Origin: Clostridium estertheticum
GTDB taxonomy: Bacteria; Bacillota; Clostridia; Clostridiales; Clostridiaceae
Reading direction: 5' to 3'
DNA length: 64,000 nucleotides
NCBI RefSeq assembly: GCF_011065935.2
Contig: NZ_JAAMNH020000001.1
Location: forward strand, 2,501,001 to 2,565,000
Below the pieces are notes generated by a model. It was not told the origin of the DNA. It saw nothing but the letters and a program-made list of their open reading frames with translations, and ran no database searches. Made by a program: the position numbers and the translations under genes. Positions 63,915-64,000 of this stretch are shown here, in pieces (position 1 is the stretch's first letter; each line of letters opens with the position of its first letter).

Positions 63915-64000
63915 GTGTTAGTATACAATGATAGTAGTTCTACATTTGTAAAATATCTAAAAACATCTAACATAGGACTAGGTAAATTTACTCTAGTGAA
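63915..64000 (+). CDS. 5' end of an unidentified gene
   Basis: A GTG start at 63915, after GGGGTGAAG, opens MLVYNDSSSTFVKYLKTSNI and runs to the window edge. 28 codons are too few to identify the protein. Confidence 0.4.
   Translation, partial: MLVYNDSSSTFVKYLKTSNIGLGKFTLV

Overview
The window is about 64 kb of AT-rich DNA from an anaerobic, spore-forming Firmicute, most likely a proteolytic Clostridium. The basis is gene content: a reductive Stickland-type 2-hydroxyacyl-CoA dehydratase operon, a ferredoxin-dependent 2-oxoacid oxidoreductase, an alpha/beta-type small acid-soluble spore protein, a Spo0E-type phosphatase, a TrmB-type regulator, and many T-tailed hairpin terminators. I found no rRNA, tRNA, CRISPR array, intact insertion sequence or prophage. 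Species cannot be fixed from sequence reading alone.

Layout. 1-6.5 kb: end of a hadB/fldB-like gene, then hadC, an acyl-CoA dehydrogenase, etfB, etfA, a transporter remnant and a D-2-hydroxyacid dehydrogenase. Together these reduce an amino-acid-derived 2-oxoacid to a 2-hydroxyacid, dehydrate its CoA ester and reduce the enoyl-CoA. 6.5-16.4 kb: accessory genes (D-aminoacylase, AHSA1-like protein, two transporters, a GNAT enzyme, an orphan nuclease-like protein, a polysaccharide deacetylase) mixed with eroded genes (argD-like, CHASE4/EAL-like, metallo-beta-lactamase/LTD). 16.7-24.6 kb: two TerD-family stress proteins, an LPXTG surface protein with its own class D sortase, a small repeat protein, a methyltransferase/TPR protein and a solitary adenylate kinase. 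24.6-34.3 kb: a TrmB regulator and MATE pump with a clear palindromic operator, a YitT protein, an ABC exporter, a YtaF/MntP-like protein and an NlpC/P60-SH3 gene split by one in-frame UGA.

34.4-42 kb holds the most interesting locus. A GntR/UTRA regulator precedes a tight five-gene operon: a GlpA-like flavoprotein with an added N-terminal BON-like domain, a second flavoprotein, a DUF1667 protein, an FGGY kinase and a flavoenzyme related to alkyl-DHAP synthase. A good sigma-A promoter and a GGACGTCC-centred palindrome sit between regulator and operon. It looks like a kinase plus phosphopolyol dehydrogenase pathway with a VAO-type oxidase whose substrate is unknown.

42-45.2 kb: D-serine dehydratase, a decayed GntP permease and a divergent XRE-cupin regulator facing a cluster of palindromic sites. 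45.5-56.8 kb: a chemoreceptor, metallophosphoesterase, CorA, YqeY, a SASP, a GreA-like factor, an intact MATE pump and a UPF0316 protein, with decayed MATE and chemoreceptor fragments. 57-62 kb: a 2-oxoacid:ferredoxin oxidoreductase pair, a flavodoxin-fold protein next to a DUF362 ferredoxin protein, a YopX-like protein and a Spo0E-like protein. 62.6-64 kb: two uncharacterised membrane-anchored proteins and the start of another gene.

Many genes here are frameshifted, truncated or internally deleted while their neighbours are intact, which points to ongoing loss of accessory functions. Function calls rest on motif recognition by eye; no database search was run.
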